Assembly (NCBI GenBank): GCA_050433985.1 | Contig: JBNPWE010000037.1 | Location: 1 to 18,348 of the forward strand | Reading direction: 5' to 3' | Length of the DNA: 18,348 nucleotides | Source of the DNA: JACIYW01 sp014359745 | GTDB taxonomy: Bacteria > Pseudomonadota > Alphaproteobacteria > Rhodobacterales > Rhodobacteraceae | Shown here: positions 1 through 7,680 of the stretch, in pieces | Numbering within the stretch: the stretch's first letter is position 1 | Layout: each line of letters opens with the position of its first letter | Translations under genes and position numbers: made by a program | The notes under the pieces: model-generated | Databases searched by the model: none | Seen by the model: the letters and a program-made list of their open reading frames with translations, nothing else | Told to the model about the DNA's origin: nothing

Positions 1-30
1 CTTGTAGGCGGGGGGTGTGGGTCTGCTCAT
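1..30 (-). CDS. IS5-family transposase, N-terminal 10 codons (partial)
   Basis: ATG at 30-28 is preceded by GGAGGGC at good spacing and encodes MSRPTPPAYK before the window ends. That N-terminus is characteristic of a large group of alphaproteobacterial IS5 transposases, the same group whose C-terminus lies at 17891-18348. The DDE catalytic core is outside the window. Identification rests on recognising the N-terminus together with the matching terminal repeat. Confidence 0.75.
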   Translation of the reverse strand, partial: MSRPTPPAYK

Positions 31-93
31 GCCCTCCAGCTACCACGATGGATTCACAAGATGAATCCCTCATGGGATTTGTGCAACAGAGCC
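1..93 (-). mobile_element. IS5-family insertion sequence, 5' end (partial, continues left of window)
   Basis: Read on the minus strand, the segment begins at 93 with the terminal repeat GGCTCTGTTGCACAAATC (93-76). The same 18 bases appear on the plus strand at 17837-17854, at the outer end of the other IS copy. Downstream of the repeat are a ribosome site (GGAGG) and a transposase start at 30. The repeat plus this transposase type mark an IS5-family element. Only its first 93 bases are in the window, so completeness cannot be judged. Confidence 0.85.
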
Positions 94-136
94 CCTGGAC
101 ATCCGAAACTTATGGTCAAGGCCCCGGCCAGCAGTT

Positions 137-757
137 TCAAGCCATGCATTTTTGTCTCTGCGCGGCGCCGGGCGGTGGTATCCGCCTTCTCTTCGCCAGA
201 GCGCGCGGCCCTTCCGTCAGGTCATTTCTTGTGACCGTCAGCGCCTCCCCCTCCTCGTGACCATGGTCCATCAACTCGCGGATATTTTCAGGAATATCGG
301 TCTCGGTGAACTTCGCCTGCTCCTCTTGGTTGTGGACGAAGGCGATGATGTCGGCAAGATCCTCGCCGGAAAGCCGGATCGGCTCGCCGAGCTCATCACG
401 CTGCATCATTACCATCGCCTCGGCGCCGTCCCACATCTTTGCCGCGAACTCGAAGGGGTTCATCATCGGCGTCATGGTCGAGGCGTCGAGCGCCGGAGCG
501 TCTTCGCCGCCGATCCCGTTGATGGAATGGCAGACGACACAGCCCTTTTCCGCAAAGACCTTGCGGCCGCGTTCGGGATGCATCTCGGGCATGGCGAGCA
601 TACCTTCGCCCGTCATCCCGCCCATGCCGCGCATGTGCTCCGGCATCTCCGTCTCAGGCTCGTCTGGCGTGGTGGGTTCGCTTGACTGAGCCCATGCTGT
701 GCCAGTGAGTGAAAGCAGGGCGAGGCCCATGATTGCAGGAATGCGAAAGGTCGTCAT
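137..757 (-). CDS. Met-rich periplasmic c-type cytochrome
   Basis: 206 aa. A Sec signal peptide (residues 1-23, ending TAWA) is followed by an acidic, Met-rich linker (about 37-60, with at least eight Met in MPEHMRGMGGMTGEGMLAM and what follows). The single heme motif CVVCH is at 73-77, in a class I cytochrome c fold ending in the helix LSGEDLADIIAFVHN. Several Met residues (98-112) could be the distal heme ligand. The start at 757 is chosen because it has an AAGGA ribosome site and a signal peptide; longer in-frame starts lack both. This is the last gene of the minus-strand run and lies 44 bases from the IS end. The C-terminal tail after about residue 170 is basic and low in known similarity. 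Role inferred: periplasmic electron carrier, possibly also binding Cu(+) through the Met-rich segment. Confidence 0.87.
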   Translation of the reverse strand: MTTFRIPAIMGLALLSLTGTAWAQSSEPTTPDEPETEMPEHMRGMGGMTGEGMLAMPEMHPERGRKVFAEKGCVVCHSINGIGGEDAPALDASTMTPMMNPFEFAAKMWDGAEAMVMMQRDELGEPIRLSGEDLADIIAFVHNQEEQAKFTETDIPENIRELMDHGHEEGEALTVTRNDLTEGPRALAKRRRIPPPGAAQRQKCMA

Positions 758-849
758 TGTAATTTCCTTCTCTTTGTCGGGGGTTTGTCGGTGACAGGCG
801 GACTCCGGTTTCTTCAGCCAAGCGGGCGTGACGCGGTGCGCGGGCTGCA

Positions 850-1059
850 TCATTTACCTCCCTTCTCGTGGCCATCATGCATGAAGAAATGCATGCCGAG
901 ACAGCCGGCCAGCAACGCGACCGGCAGCAGCAGGCTGCTGTCGGCGATGTGTGTCCAGTGATCGAAGACCAGCAGAACGGCAGCGACGGCGAGCAAGACC
1001 ACAAGGCCGATCCCCCGGAGTGTGCGCAGGAAGGGTCGGGGGTTCGGGTCGTCTTTCAT
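850..1059 (-). CDS. DUF2933 small membrane protein
   Basis: 69 aa with two hydrophobic helices (about 17-33 and 43-58) and a short tail GMHFFMHDGHEKGGK rich in His and Met, the hallmark of DUF2933 proteins. The family has no proven biochemical role but is repeatedly found beside copper-resistance and heavy-metal ATPase genes. The start at 1059 has an AGGAGA ribosome site five bases upstream. It lies 46 bases after the propeller gene and 92 bases before the Met-rich cytochrome, consistent with one transcript. The His/Met tail could bind Cu(+) or Ag(+); that is inference. Confidence 0.82.
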   Translation of the reverse strand: MKDDPNPRPFLRTLRGIGLVVLLAVAAVLLVFDHWTHIADSSLLLPVALLAGCLGMHFFMHDGHEKGGK

Positions 1060-1105
1060 GACTGTCTCCTATCGCCAGGTTGTCCGGCCCGGAGGCCGGG
1101 CGGAA

Positions 1106-2170
1106 TCAATTGGCAAGTGTCTGGGCGAACTGATGGCCGGTGCCGGGGAGCGTTATTTCGGCCAGCGTGGTCAGCGTTGCGGCGTCGATCACCCAAATAC
1201 GGGACTCCGCGGCACTGGAGACATAAAGAACGCCCCGCCCCCTGATAACGCTTAGATGATAGGGCGCGGGCGCGAGCGGGATGCTGCGCGCGGTTCCGGT
1301 CGCAAGATCGACGGCGGCAAGCCTGTCCTCGCCGGTCAGGGCGACGAAGACCGTGTTCCCGTCATCGGCGAAGTCGAGCCCATGCGGCGTATTCCCGACC
1401 GGCAGTGTCGCGACCACCCGTCCTTCGGCAACGTCGATCACCGTGAGCGAGCCCCCGGCGACATTGCTGACCACCAGGCGGTGCCCGTCCGGCGACAGGG
1501 CGAGGTGTTCGGGGCTCTCACCGACCATGATCCGGCCCGTCACCGTCCAAGCGTGGGTGTCAAGGACAGTGACCGTATCCTCGCCCGCGTTGCTGACGTA
1601 AAGCCGCCCGCCATCGGCGGAAAAGGTGGCATAGTTCGGCAGCGATCCGGTCGGCACGGTCGCAATCACCGTCAGGCCGCCAAGGTCGATGGCGGTGATG
1701 GCGTCGCGGGCGGGATGGGTGACCACGGCGGTGAGCCCATCAGGGCTCACCGCCACATGATGGACGGCGCCGGGAACCTCGATGCGGCGGATGACCGATC
1801 CGGTTACAAGATCGACGATCGAGACATCGCTTACCGTATCGGCGGCGGCAGGGGCGGCGGCAGGCGCGTGATGGGCCGCGTGATCCTCGGCCGAGACACC
1901 GGCCGGCCTGTCGGGCGCAGCCGCGCCCACGGGGCGCTCGTCGAAGCTGCCAACGACGAGACGCTGCCCATCTGGAGTGACGGCGAGGCCGTGGGCCGCA
2001 GGCAGGTCCGCGATCCGGCCGATCTGCGTATGTGTCCGCGTATCGACAACCACGACCTCGGCGGCATCGCCGGTCGGGATGTAGACCCGCGCTTCCGGCG
2101 CGGCCAGGGCTGGCGTGGAGGTCGCGAGGGCCGCGAGCAGGGCGAGGGTGGTGGGGATCGTCTTGAACAT
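1106..2170 (-). CDS. Exported YVTN/YncE-like beta-propeller protein
   Basis: 354 aa. Signal peptide 1-24 (ending ALAA). The rest is built of repeats of the form VxxxPDGxxLxVxxxxxxxVxVID (for example around 62-75, 130-145, 190-205 and 225-240), typical of the YVTN / cytochrome-d1-like seven-bladed propeller family (COG3391). No heme motif is present. An insertion at about 81-112 is rich in Ala, Pro and His (AEDHAAHHAP) and interrupts the first blades. The start at 2170 is preferred over 2200 because GAAGGAGAG precedes it and the signal peptide then begins directly. Such proteins are usually periplasmic scaffolds or substrate-binding partners of redox enzymes; the partner here is unknown. Confidence 0.88.
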   Translation of the reverse strand: MFKTIPTTLALLAALATSTPALAAPEARVYIPTGDAAEVVVVDTRTHTQIGRIADLPAAHGLAVTPDGQRLVVGSFDERPVGAAAPDRPAGVSAEDHAAHHAPAAAPAAADTVSDVSIVDLVTGSVIRRIEVPGAVHHVAVSPDGLTAVVTHPARDAITAIDLGGLTVIATVPTGSLPNYATFSADGGRLYVSNAGEDTVTVLDTHAWTVTGRIMVGESPEHLALSPDGHRLVVSNVAGGSLTVIDVAEGRVVATLPVGNTPHGLDFADDGNTVFVALTGEDRLAAVDLATGTARSIPLAPAPYHLSVIRGRGVLYVSSAAESRIWVIDAATLTTLAEITLPGTGHQFAQTLAN

Positions 2171-2340
2171 GGCTTCACTCTCCTTCGGGTTAAGCGTCAC
2201 GGGGATCGAAGGGCAATGGGGTGCAATTCTGCCGTCCGCCGCTGCCCATGCGTTTCGTCAACCAAGTCGCGCCTCTCCGATGCGATGCGGAACCCTTCGG
2301 CGGACGTATCGCGGCGTGCCAGGTCTTCCGGTCATGTGCG

Positions 2341-2937
2341 TCACCCGATATGCAGCAGAAGGTCGCCCGTGAACGTGCGGAGCGGGATGTCGAGATTGCG
2401 CGGCGCCGGGCCCTTGCGGATGCGGCCCGAGCGATCGTAGTGCGATCCGTGACACGGGCAGAACCAGCCGCCCCAGTCGCCGACGGACCGACCGTTCTGG
2501 CCGAGCGGCACACAGCCGAGATGCGTGCAGATGCCGATCACCACCAGCCACTCGCCCGCCTCGTCCACCGTGCGGTTCTCATCGAGGGCAGGAATGTCTC
2601 CCGTGTGATTGGGGTTCTCGTATTCCCGGTCCACCGGATCCACGAGATCGTTTAGCGGCGTCGCCCGGGCTGCGGCGATGTCGGCCTCGGAGCGGCGCCA
2701 GATGAAGACCGGGCGCCCGCGCCACTTGACGGTGATCCGCTGGCCGACATCGACGCCCGAAAGATCGATATCGACCGACGACAGGCTTTGGACATCGGGC
2801 GACGGGTTGAGCGAGTCGATCAGGGGCCAGACGGCGGCCCCGACCGTCACGGCGCCAACCGCGCCAGTCGCGTAGAACAGAATATCGCGGCGGGGCCGTT
2901 CGTCCGGGTCCGCAACGGTACGATCAATCTTGTCATT
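2341..2937 (-). CDS. petA: Rieske iron-sulfur protein, bc1 type; start codon apparently lost by frameshift
   Basis: The recognisable protein is about 198 aa. Tat-like anchor RPRRDILFYATGAVGAV with a transmembrane helix at about 14-41, then the Rieske domain with both cluster-binding loops: CTHLGC (137-142) and CPCHGSH (160-166), giving ligands C137, H139, C160, H163 and a disulfide C142-C162. The hinge and the segment LNDLVDPVDREYENP are as in the ubiquinol-cytochrome c reductase iron-sulfur subunit. A strong ribosome site (AGGAGGAAAGGA) precedes an ATG at 2936-2934, but that ATG is out of frame with the protein, and no ATG, GTG or TTG lies in frame near it. The frame is open upstream to an ATG at 3249, inside the preceding cytochrome gene, an unlikely start. 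Coordinates given begin at the first recognisable codon. No cytochrome b or c1 gene accompanies it. Confidence 0.85.
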   Translation of the reverse strand, partial: NDKIDRTVADPDERPRRDILFYATGAVGAVTVGAAVWPLIDSLNPSPDVQSLSSVDIDLSGVDVGQRITVKWRGRPVFIWRRSEADIAAARATPLNDLVDPVDREYENPNHTGDIPALDENRTVDEAGEWLVVIGICTHLGCVPLGQNGRSVGDWGGWFCPCHGSHYDRSGRIRKGPAPRNLDIPLRTFTGDLLLHIG

Positions 2938-3049
2938 CTTCCTTTCCTCCTGTGCTCGGTGCGCCTTGCCGGACCGCAGATCTGTTCGCCTCGCGATCTC
3001 ATCCGTCGTTCTCGTTTGCCGCGCGCTGGTAGTCCCGCTCGCGCTCGGG

Positions 3050-3211
3050 TCACTGCGTCTTGATGAAGCCGAGGATATCGCGGATGTCCTCATCCGAAAG
3101 CGTGCCGGAAAAGCCCGGCATCGCGCTGCGAAAGCCGGGGACGCCGCCGACACCCAGCCAAAGGTTGGGCAGACCTCGCCTGCCGGAACCGCGCCCGGTT
3201 GCCGGGCCGGA
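3050..3211 (-). pseudogene. Relic of a cytochrome c C-terminus
   Basis: Immediately after the stop of the intact cytochrome (3212-3214) the same frame stays open for 53 codons to a TGA at 3052-3050. The later part reads PGFRSAMPGFSGTLSDEDIR followed by DILGFIKTQ, the typical distal-Met and C-terminal-helix region of class I cytochromes c. There is no CxxCH heme motif, no start codon with a ribosome site and no signal peptide, so it cannot make a working cytochrome. Likely the stub of a second cytochrome gene whose 5' part was lost by deletion or recombination with its neighbour. The first 15 or so codons are not recognisable. Confidence 0.6.
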
Positions 3212-3670
3212 TCATTCGATGCCGTTGGCACGCTGCACCTCGCGGACATAACGGATGATCTGTTCGGTCTGCGTGTCGGTCACGCCTTCGACCGGGGGCA
3301 TGTTCCCAAAGCGCCAGTGATGCGCCAGCACGCCCGCGCGCGCCGCGCGCTGAAAGGCGAAGTCGGCGTGGTGCGAGGGCTCATAGATCTTGTGGATGAA
3401 CGGCGGCCCCTTGTCGGTGCCCGCCGCCTTCAGGCCGTGGCACGCGGCGCAGTTTGCCTCGAAGGCGATCTGGCCCATTGCAGCCACCGCGGTCAGTTCC
3501 GGCACCACGATCTGGTCTGCCGGGCGCGCGGGCGCCGCAGCCCCGGCACCGTGCATCGCCGTGTTGACGGTGGGTGTCGCAGGATCGCCCTCGGGTGCGC
3601 GCCCCCAGTATAGCGCGGCGATCCCGCCGATCAGCGCCACCGCGACCCCGGCCAGCAAGGTTCCTTTCAT
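3212..3670 (-). CDS. Membrane-anchored class I cytochrome c
   Basis: 152 aa. An uncleaved-looking N-terminal hydrophobic segment (2-21) is followed by a Pro/Ala linker and one heme domain: CAACH at 74-78, then GPPFIHKIYEPSHH, a His-rich segment LAHHWRFGNMPPV with Met124 as likely distal ligand, and a final helix. The start at 3670 has AGGGG upstream. It lies 34 bases after the four-helix membrane protein and is followed by the cytochrome relic and the Rieske gene. The family (short cytochromes with the FGNMPPV block) is common in alphaproteobacterial accessory regions near copper genes. Role inferred: electron carrier facing the periplasm, possibly a partner of the Rieske protein. Confidence 0.88.
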   Translation of the reverse strand: MKGTLLAGVAVALIGGIAALYWGRAPEGDPATPTVNTAMHGAGAAAPARPADQIVVPELTAVAAMGQIAFEANCAACHGLKAAGTDKGPPFIHKIYEPSHHADFAFQRAARAGVLAHHWRFGNMPPVEGVTDTQTEQIIRYVREVQRANGIE

Positions 3671-3704
3671 TGTCCACCCCTTCGTTTACGGTGTTGATAA
3701 CGGG

Positions 3705-4319
3705 TCATGTCGGTTCCATTCCGGAATGCGCGCAGCCCCGCGTCGCCAGGCGATAGGCGACGGGCGGCAGGATCAGCCATTGCAAGAGTGGCGTGAGGCC
3801 GGTGCCGAACGGCGGGACCACCGGCATGAGGTCGGAATAGGCCCAGGACGCACGCAGCCCGACGTTCAACCACTCGCTGAAGACGGTGTAGCCAAGGCCG
3901 ATCGCGACGGTGGCGGCGAGAACCGCGCCCCACCGCTCGCGCGGCCAGCCCGCCCTGCCGACGATGAGCAGAGCCACGAGCAGGCTTGCCCCGCCGATCA
4001 TCGCATCGCCCAAAGTGCAATGCAGCGCGGCATAGACGATCTCGCGGGTCGTTCCCGTCTGCCACAGCGTGTAGAGCGGCATCTGGGCGAATTCCCATAA
4101 AAGACTCAGCATCGTCAGGATCGCAACGTGGCGGGCGAACACGCCCCAGCGGGCAGGGCTGCGTAACAAACCGGCATACACATTGCGAAAACCGTGCCGC
4201 TGGCGGCGGCGGTGTCCTGCACAACGGCGGGCACGCCCCGGCATCCGCGCCATCAGCGCCGCGATGACGGATGCAAGACGGCGTGCGCTTCGGACCGATC
4301 GCTCAAGCAGCGCTGGCAT
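3705..4319 (-). CDS. Unclassified four-helix integral membrane protein
   Basis: 204 aa. An Arg-rich N-terminus (1-60) precedes four predicted membrane helices (about 63-80, 95-121, 130-150, 172-192). I do not recognise a named family with certainty. The second helix contains ALHCTLGDA (H100, C101, G104, D105), closely resembling MHCVAGDG in the neighbouring DUF4396 protein. Other apparently conserved blocks are LLWEFAQMPLY and SEWLNVGLRASWAYSDLMP. The start at 4319 has a strong AAAAGGAG ribosome site six bases upstream. It sits 35 bases after the DUF4396 gene. Function unknown; the His/Cys/Asp cluster in a helix could bind a metal (inference). Confidence 0.8.
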   Translation of the reverse strand: MPALLERSVRSARRLASVIAALMARMPGRARRCAGHRRRQRHGFRNVYAGLLRSPARWGVFARHVAILTMLSLLWEFAQMPLYTLWQTGTTREIVYAALHCTLGDAMIGGASLLVALLIVGRAGWPRERWGAVLAATVAIGLGYTVFSEWLNVGLRASWAYSDLMPVVPPFGTGLTPLLQWLILPPVAYRLATRGCAHSGMEPT

Positions 4320-4354
4320 GGGCCACTCCTTTTCTCAAGCGGGCGTTCGATATG

Positions 4355-5227
4355 TCATGGCCGCAACTGCGGAACAAACTGCCCGGTGACCAGCAGGCCG
4401 ACGCCAAGGATCGCAAATGACAGCGCCGCCATGAGCGCAGCCGAAGGCACCACCTTTTTCGCCGGGCCGGTCATGGAAAGCTTCCTCGGATCGTCGGTCA
4501 TGCCCTGTGTATCAGCCTGCGGCCTGCCATGGCGCATGCGCGCATCCATGGGTTCAGGCGCGGCCGGATCATCGACGGCACGCACCGTGAACATGCCATG
4601 TTTGAGATGATTGACCACCAGCCACCAGTTCATCGGATAGGCGACGATGAACCCCGCCAAAAGCGCCATCGACATCACGAACCAGAACGCGGGATCAGTC
4701 GGCCCGGCCCCGGGCGCTATCCGCGTGCGCAGGATCATCATTACCGGCACCATCGCGGCCATCAGCAGGTTCATCGACAGAAGTTCGGGGGTGAAGGTGG
4801 TTTTCAGCGCGCGCAGATAGCTGCCTCCCGCCATGTCGCGCATGAACAGCGCCTGAAAGATCGCCCAGCCGAAGGCGAAGCCCAGCAGATACTCCACTGC
4901 AAGCTCGAACGGCCCTGCCAGGACGACGACGCTGGAGATCACTGCTCCCGCCAGAATCCCCACGCCGTCCCCGGCCACGCAGTGCATCGTCGAGCCCAGC
5001 ACCTGCCGCCAGCGCGCTGCCACAAAGCGTTCGTGGCTGCCCCGCAAGGGCTCGCGGCAGCCAAGCAGATAAAGCACCAGCCCGACCACGCCGGTATAGG
5101 CTACAAGCAGGATGAAGCCCCATTTCAGTACCGGGTGCGCCGGGGTGGTGCGGATGTCGATGACCACGAAGACCACTGACAAGCCCGCAAGCACTAACCA
5201 CAGAAGGATGACGCCATCGATCATCAT
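4355..5227 (-). CDS. DUF4396 integral membrane protein
   Basis: 290 aa with two N-terminal helices (5-25, 36-55), a helix pair around 80-105 and 108-128, further helices at about 148-168 and 182-207, and a separate C-terminal helix (264-283). The blocks MHCVAGDGVG (82-90) and YPMNWWLVVNHLKHGM (197-212) are typical of DUF4396. The family is of unknown function but often adjoins heavy-metal ATPases and DUF2933/DUF5676 genes. Its ATG at 5227 overlaps the copA stop as ATGA, indicating translational coupling to the pump. The C-terminal extension after 225 is hydrophilic, then hydrophobic, and could be an extra anchor. A role in copper handling is inferred from position only. Confidence 0.8.
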   Translation of the reverse strand: MMIDGVILLWLVLAGLSVVFVVIDIRTTPAHPVLKWGFILLVAYTGVVGLVLYLLGCREPLRGSHERFVAARWRQVLGSTMHCVAGDGVGILAGAVISSVVVLAGPFELAVEYLLGFAFGWAIFQALFMRDMAGGSYLRALKTTFTPELLSMNLLMAAMVPVMMILRTRIAPGAGPTDPAFWFVMSMALLAGFIVAYPMNWWLVVNHLKHGMFTVRAVDDPAAPEPMDARMRHGRPQADTQGMTDDPRKLSMTGPAKKVVPSAALMAALSFAILGVGLLVTGQFVPQLRP

Positions 5228-7680
5228 ACCTTCACCGTCCTCAGCCGAAGCGCGTTCAGCACCACCGAGATCGACGAGGCGCTCATCGCAAAGGCCGCGA
5301 ACATCGGGCTGATCAGGATGCCGAGGAACGGATAGAGGACCCCCGCCGCAATCGGCACGCCGGCCGCGTTGTAGACCAGCGCGAAGAACAGGTTCTGGCG
5401 AATGTTGGCCATCGTCGCCTGCGACAGCCGCCGCGCCCGGACGATGCCGTCCAGGTTGCCCTTGACCAGGGTGAAGCCCGCGCTCTCGATCGCCACATCG
5501 GCGCCGGTGCCCATGGCAATGCCGACGTCCGCCTGGGCAAGGGCGGGGGCGTCGTTGACCCCGTCGCCCGCCATCGCCACCTTGCGCCCCTCGGCCTGCA
5601 ATTCCTTGATGATGCGGGCCTTGTCCTGAGGCAGCACATCGGCGCGGATCTCGTCGATCCCCAGTCTTCCGGCCACGGCCTTCGCCGTGCGCTCATTGTC
5701 GCCGGTGGCCATGATGATGCGGAACCCGAGGCCATGCAGAGCCTTCAGCGCGGCCGGCGTGGTCTCCTTGACCGGGTCGGCCACGCTGACCAGCCCCGCG
5801 ATCCTGCCATCGATGACCACGAACATCACCGTCTCGCCCTCGTCACGACGGGTGTCAGCCGTGGCCAGAAGTGCACCGTCATCCAGGCCCAGATCGGCCA
5901 TTAGACGTGCGTTGCCAAGCGCGACGGCCTTGCCGTCCACCACGCCCTTCACGCCCTTGCCGGTGACCGCCTCGAAATCCGTGGCGGACCCGATCTCGAT
6001 TCCGCGCTCGTCGGCGCCCTTCACGATCGCCTCGGCCAGGGGGTGCTCGGAGCCGCGCTCCAGCGTCGCGGCCAGCCGCAGCACCTCGGCCTCGTCATGG
6101 CCCTCCTCGGGAAGAACGGCCACCAGCTTCGGCTTGCCTTCGGTCAGGGTGCCGGTCTTGTCGACAATCAGAGTATCGACCTTGGCGAACCGCTCCAACG
6201 CCTCGGCGTTCTTGATCAGCACGCCGGCCTGCGCACCGCGCCCGGTTGCCGTCATGATCGACATCGGTGTGGCAAGGCCCAGCGCACAGGGACATGCGAT
6301 GATCAGCACCGCGACTGCGGCGATCAGGGCATAGGCATAGGCGGGATCCGGCCCCCAGATGGCCCAGCCAATGAAGGCCAGCACCGCCACGCCGATCACC
6401 GCGGGCACGAACATGCCCGCCACCTGATCGGCGAATTTCTGGATCGGCGCGCGCGAGCGCTGCGCATTCGCGACCATCTCGACGATCTGCGCCAGGGTGG
6501 TGTCGGCGCCGACGCGCTCGGCCTCGACCACGAGAGAGCCGGTGCCGTTGATCGTGGCGCCGATCACCTTTTCGCCGGTTACCTTTTCGACCGGCACAGG
6601 TTCGCCCGAGATCATCGATTCATCGACCGACGAATGCCCCTCGATCACCACGCCATCCACCGGCACCTTGTCGCCGGGACGCACGCGCAGGCGGTCGCCG
6701 ACGGCCACATCCTCCAGCGGAATTTCCTCTTCCTTGCCGTCGTCCCGAATGATCCGGGCCGTCTTTGCCGCCATGCCCAGCAGCGCCTTGATCGCGGAAC
6801 CGGTGCGCTCGCGCGCGCGCAGTTCCATCACCTGCCCCACAAGGACAAGGGTCACGATGACCGCCGCCGCCTCGAAATAGACGCCGACATGGCCTTCGGC
6901 GTCGCGGAACCCGTCGGGAAAGATCTGCGGGGCGAGAAGCGCCGTGACGCTGAACAGATAGGCCGCCCCGACGCCCATCGCGATCAGGCTGAACATGTTC
7001 AGGTTCAGGGTGCGGAACGAGTTGAAGCCTCGCACCAGGAACGGCCAGCCCGACCACAGGATGACCGGCGTTCCCAGGGCGAATTCGACCCAGAGCGTGG
7101 TGCGTTCACCGAAGAAGTCGCGGATCGCGGTGAACCCGGCCGCAGCCGGCATCGTCAGGACGAGAAGCGGCAGGGTCAGCGCGACGCCAACCCAGAACCT
7201 GCGGGTGAAGTCGATCAGCTCGGGGTTCGGCCCCTCGTCGCCCGCGGCGGCCGTCTCGCGCTCCAGCCCCATGCCGCAGATCGGGCAAGAGCCCGGTTTG
7301 GTCTGCCGTACTTGCGGGTGCATCGGGCAGGTGTAGACCGCGCCGGCAAAGCCCGGCGGCACCGTGTCGTATTGCCCTTTTGACCCCGCAGGCGCTGTCT
7401 TCGCCTGCTTGTCAGTGTGGCCAGCCTGTGCCTTTTCGTCGCCTTCTGGAACCAGCGTCATGTTGCAAAGCGGGCAGGTGCCCGGCGAGGTCTGCCGCAC
7501 AAGCGGGTGCATGGGGCAGGTGTAGACCGGACCCGAATGGTCAGGTGGAACGGTATCGTGCGTTTGATCGGCGGTCTTGCCGTGATCACCATGCGCATGA
7601 TCGTGTTTGGATGTGCCATGCGGTTCGGCGGAGGTCCGAGACATTTTGTGATCTTTCGTCATGGGGCGCGGGGCTTTCAT
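5224..7680 (-). CDS. copA: Cu(+)-exporting P1B-type ATPase with two N-terminal YHS-like metal-binding domains
   Basis: 818 aa. A His-rich tail (21-42) precedes two copies of the heavy-metal-binding domain YTCPMHPxVRQTxPGxCPxCxM (53-76 and 116-139), in place of the usual HMA domains. Then the P-type ATPase core: actuator SGEP (358-361), metal-site motif CPC (463-465) in IACPCALGLATP, phosphorylated DKTGT (507-511), SEHPLAE, TGDN and GDGVND in the P/N domains. FALVYNAAG in TM7 and MSASS in TM8 are the Cu(+)-specific P1B-1 signature. It pumps Cu(+) (or Ag(+)) from cytoplasm to periplasm using ATP. The ATG at 7680 overlaps the preceding stop as ATGA; ATGs at 7662 and 7644 are alternatives, as the ribosome site is weak. 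Downstream it overlaps the DUF4396 gene. Confidence 0.95.
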   Translation of the reverse strand: MKAPRPMTKDHKMSRTSAEPHGTSKHDHAHGDHGKTADQTHDTVPPDHSGPVYTCPMHPLVRQTSPGTCPLCNMTLVPEGDEKAQAGHTDKQAKTAPAGSKGQYDTVPPGFAGAVYTCPMHPQVRQTKPGSCPICGMGLERETAAAGDEGPNPELIDFTRRFWVGVALTLPLLVLTMPAAAGFTAIRDFFGERTTLWVEFALGTPVILWSGWPFLVRGFNSFRTLNLNMFSLIAMGVGAAYLFSVTALLAPQIFPDGFRDAEGHVGVYFEAAAVIVTLVLVGQVMELRARERTGSAIKALLGMAAKTARIIRDDGKEEEIPLEDVAVGDRLRVRPGDKVPVDGVVIEGHSSVDESMISGEPVPVEKVTGEKVIGATINGTGSLVVEAERVGADTTLAQIVEMVANAQRSRAPIQKFADQVAGMFVPAVIGVAVLAFIGWAIWGPDPAYAYALIAAVAVLIIACPCALGLATPMSIMTATGRGAQAGVLIKNAEALERFAKVDTLIVDKTGTLTEGKPKLVAVLPEEGHDEAEVLRLAATLERGSEHPLAEAIVKGADERGIEIGSATDFEAVTGKGVKGVVDGKAVALGNARLMADLGLDDGALLATADTRRDEGETVMFVVIDGRIAGLVSVADPVKETTPAALKALHGLGFRIIMATGDNERTAKAVAGRLGIDEIRADVLPQDKARIIKELQAEGRKVAMAGDGVNDAPALAQADVGIAMGTGADVAIESAGFTLVKGNLDGIVRARRLSQATMANIRQNLFFALVYNAAGVPIAAGVLYPFLGILISPMFAAFAMSASSISVVLNALRLRTVKV

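Noticed and set aside
1256..2440. 394-codon plus-strand open frame opposite the propeller gene
   Set aside because: Composition (Gly/Arg/Asp) and lack of any motif show it is a shadow of the propeller repeats.
2341..3249. Full 302-codon reading of the Rieske frame from ATG 3249
   Set aside because: The first 100 codons lie over the cytochrome end, the cytochrome relic and the natural ribosome site, and read as Arg/Ala/Ser-rich out-of-frame sequence.
6043..7383. 446-codon plus-strand open frame opposite copA
   Set aside because: Antisense of a canonical P-type ATPase; low-complexity His/Arg/Asp composition typical of GC-rich shadow frames.
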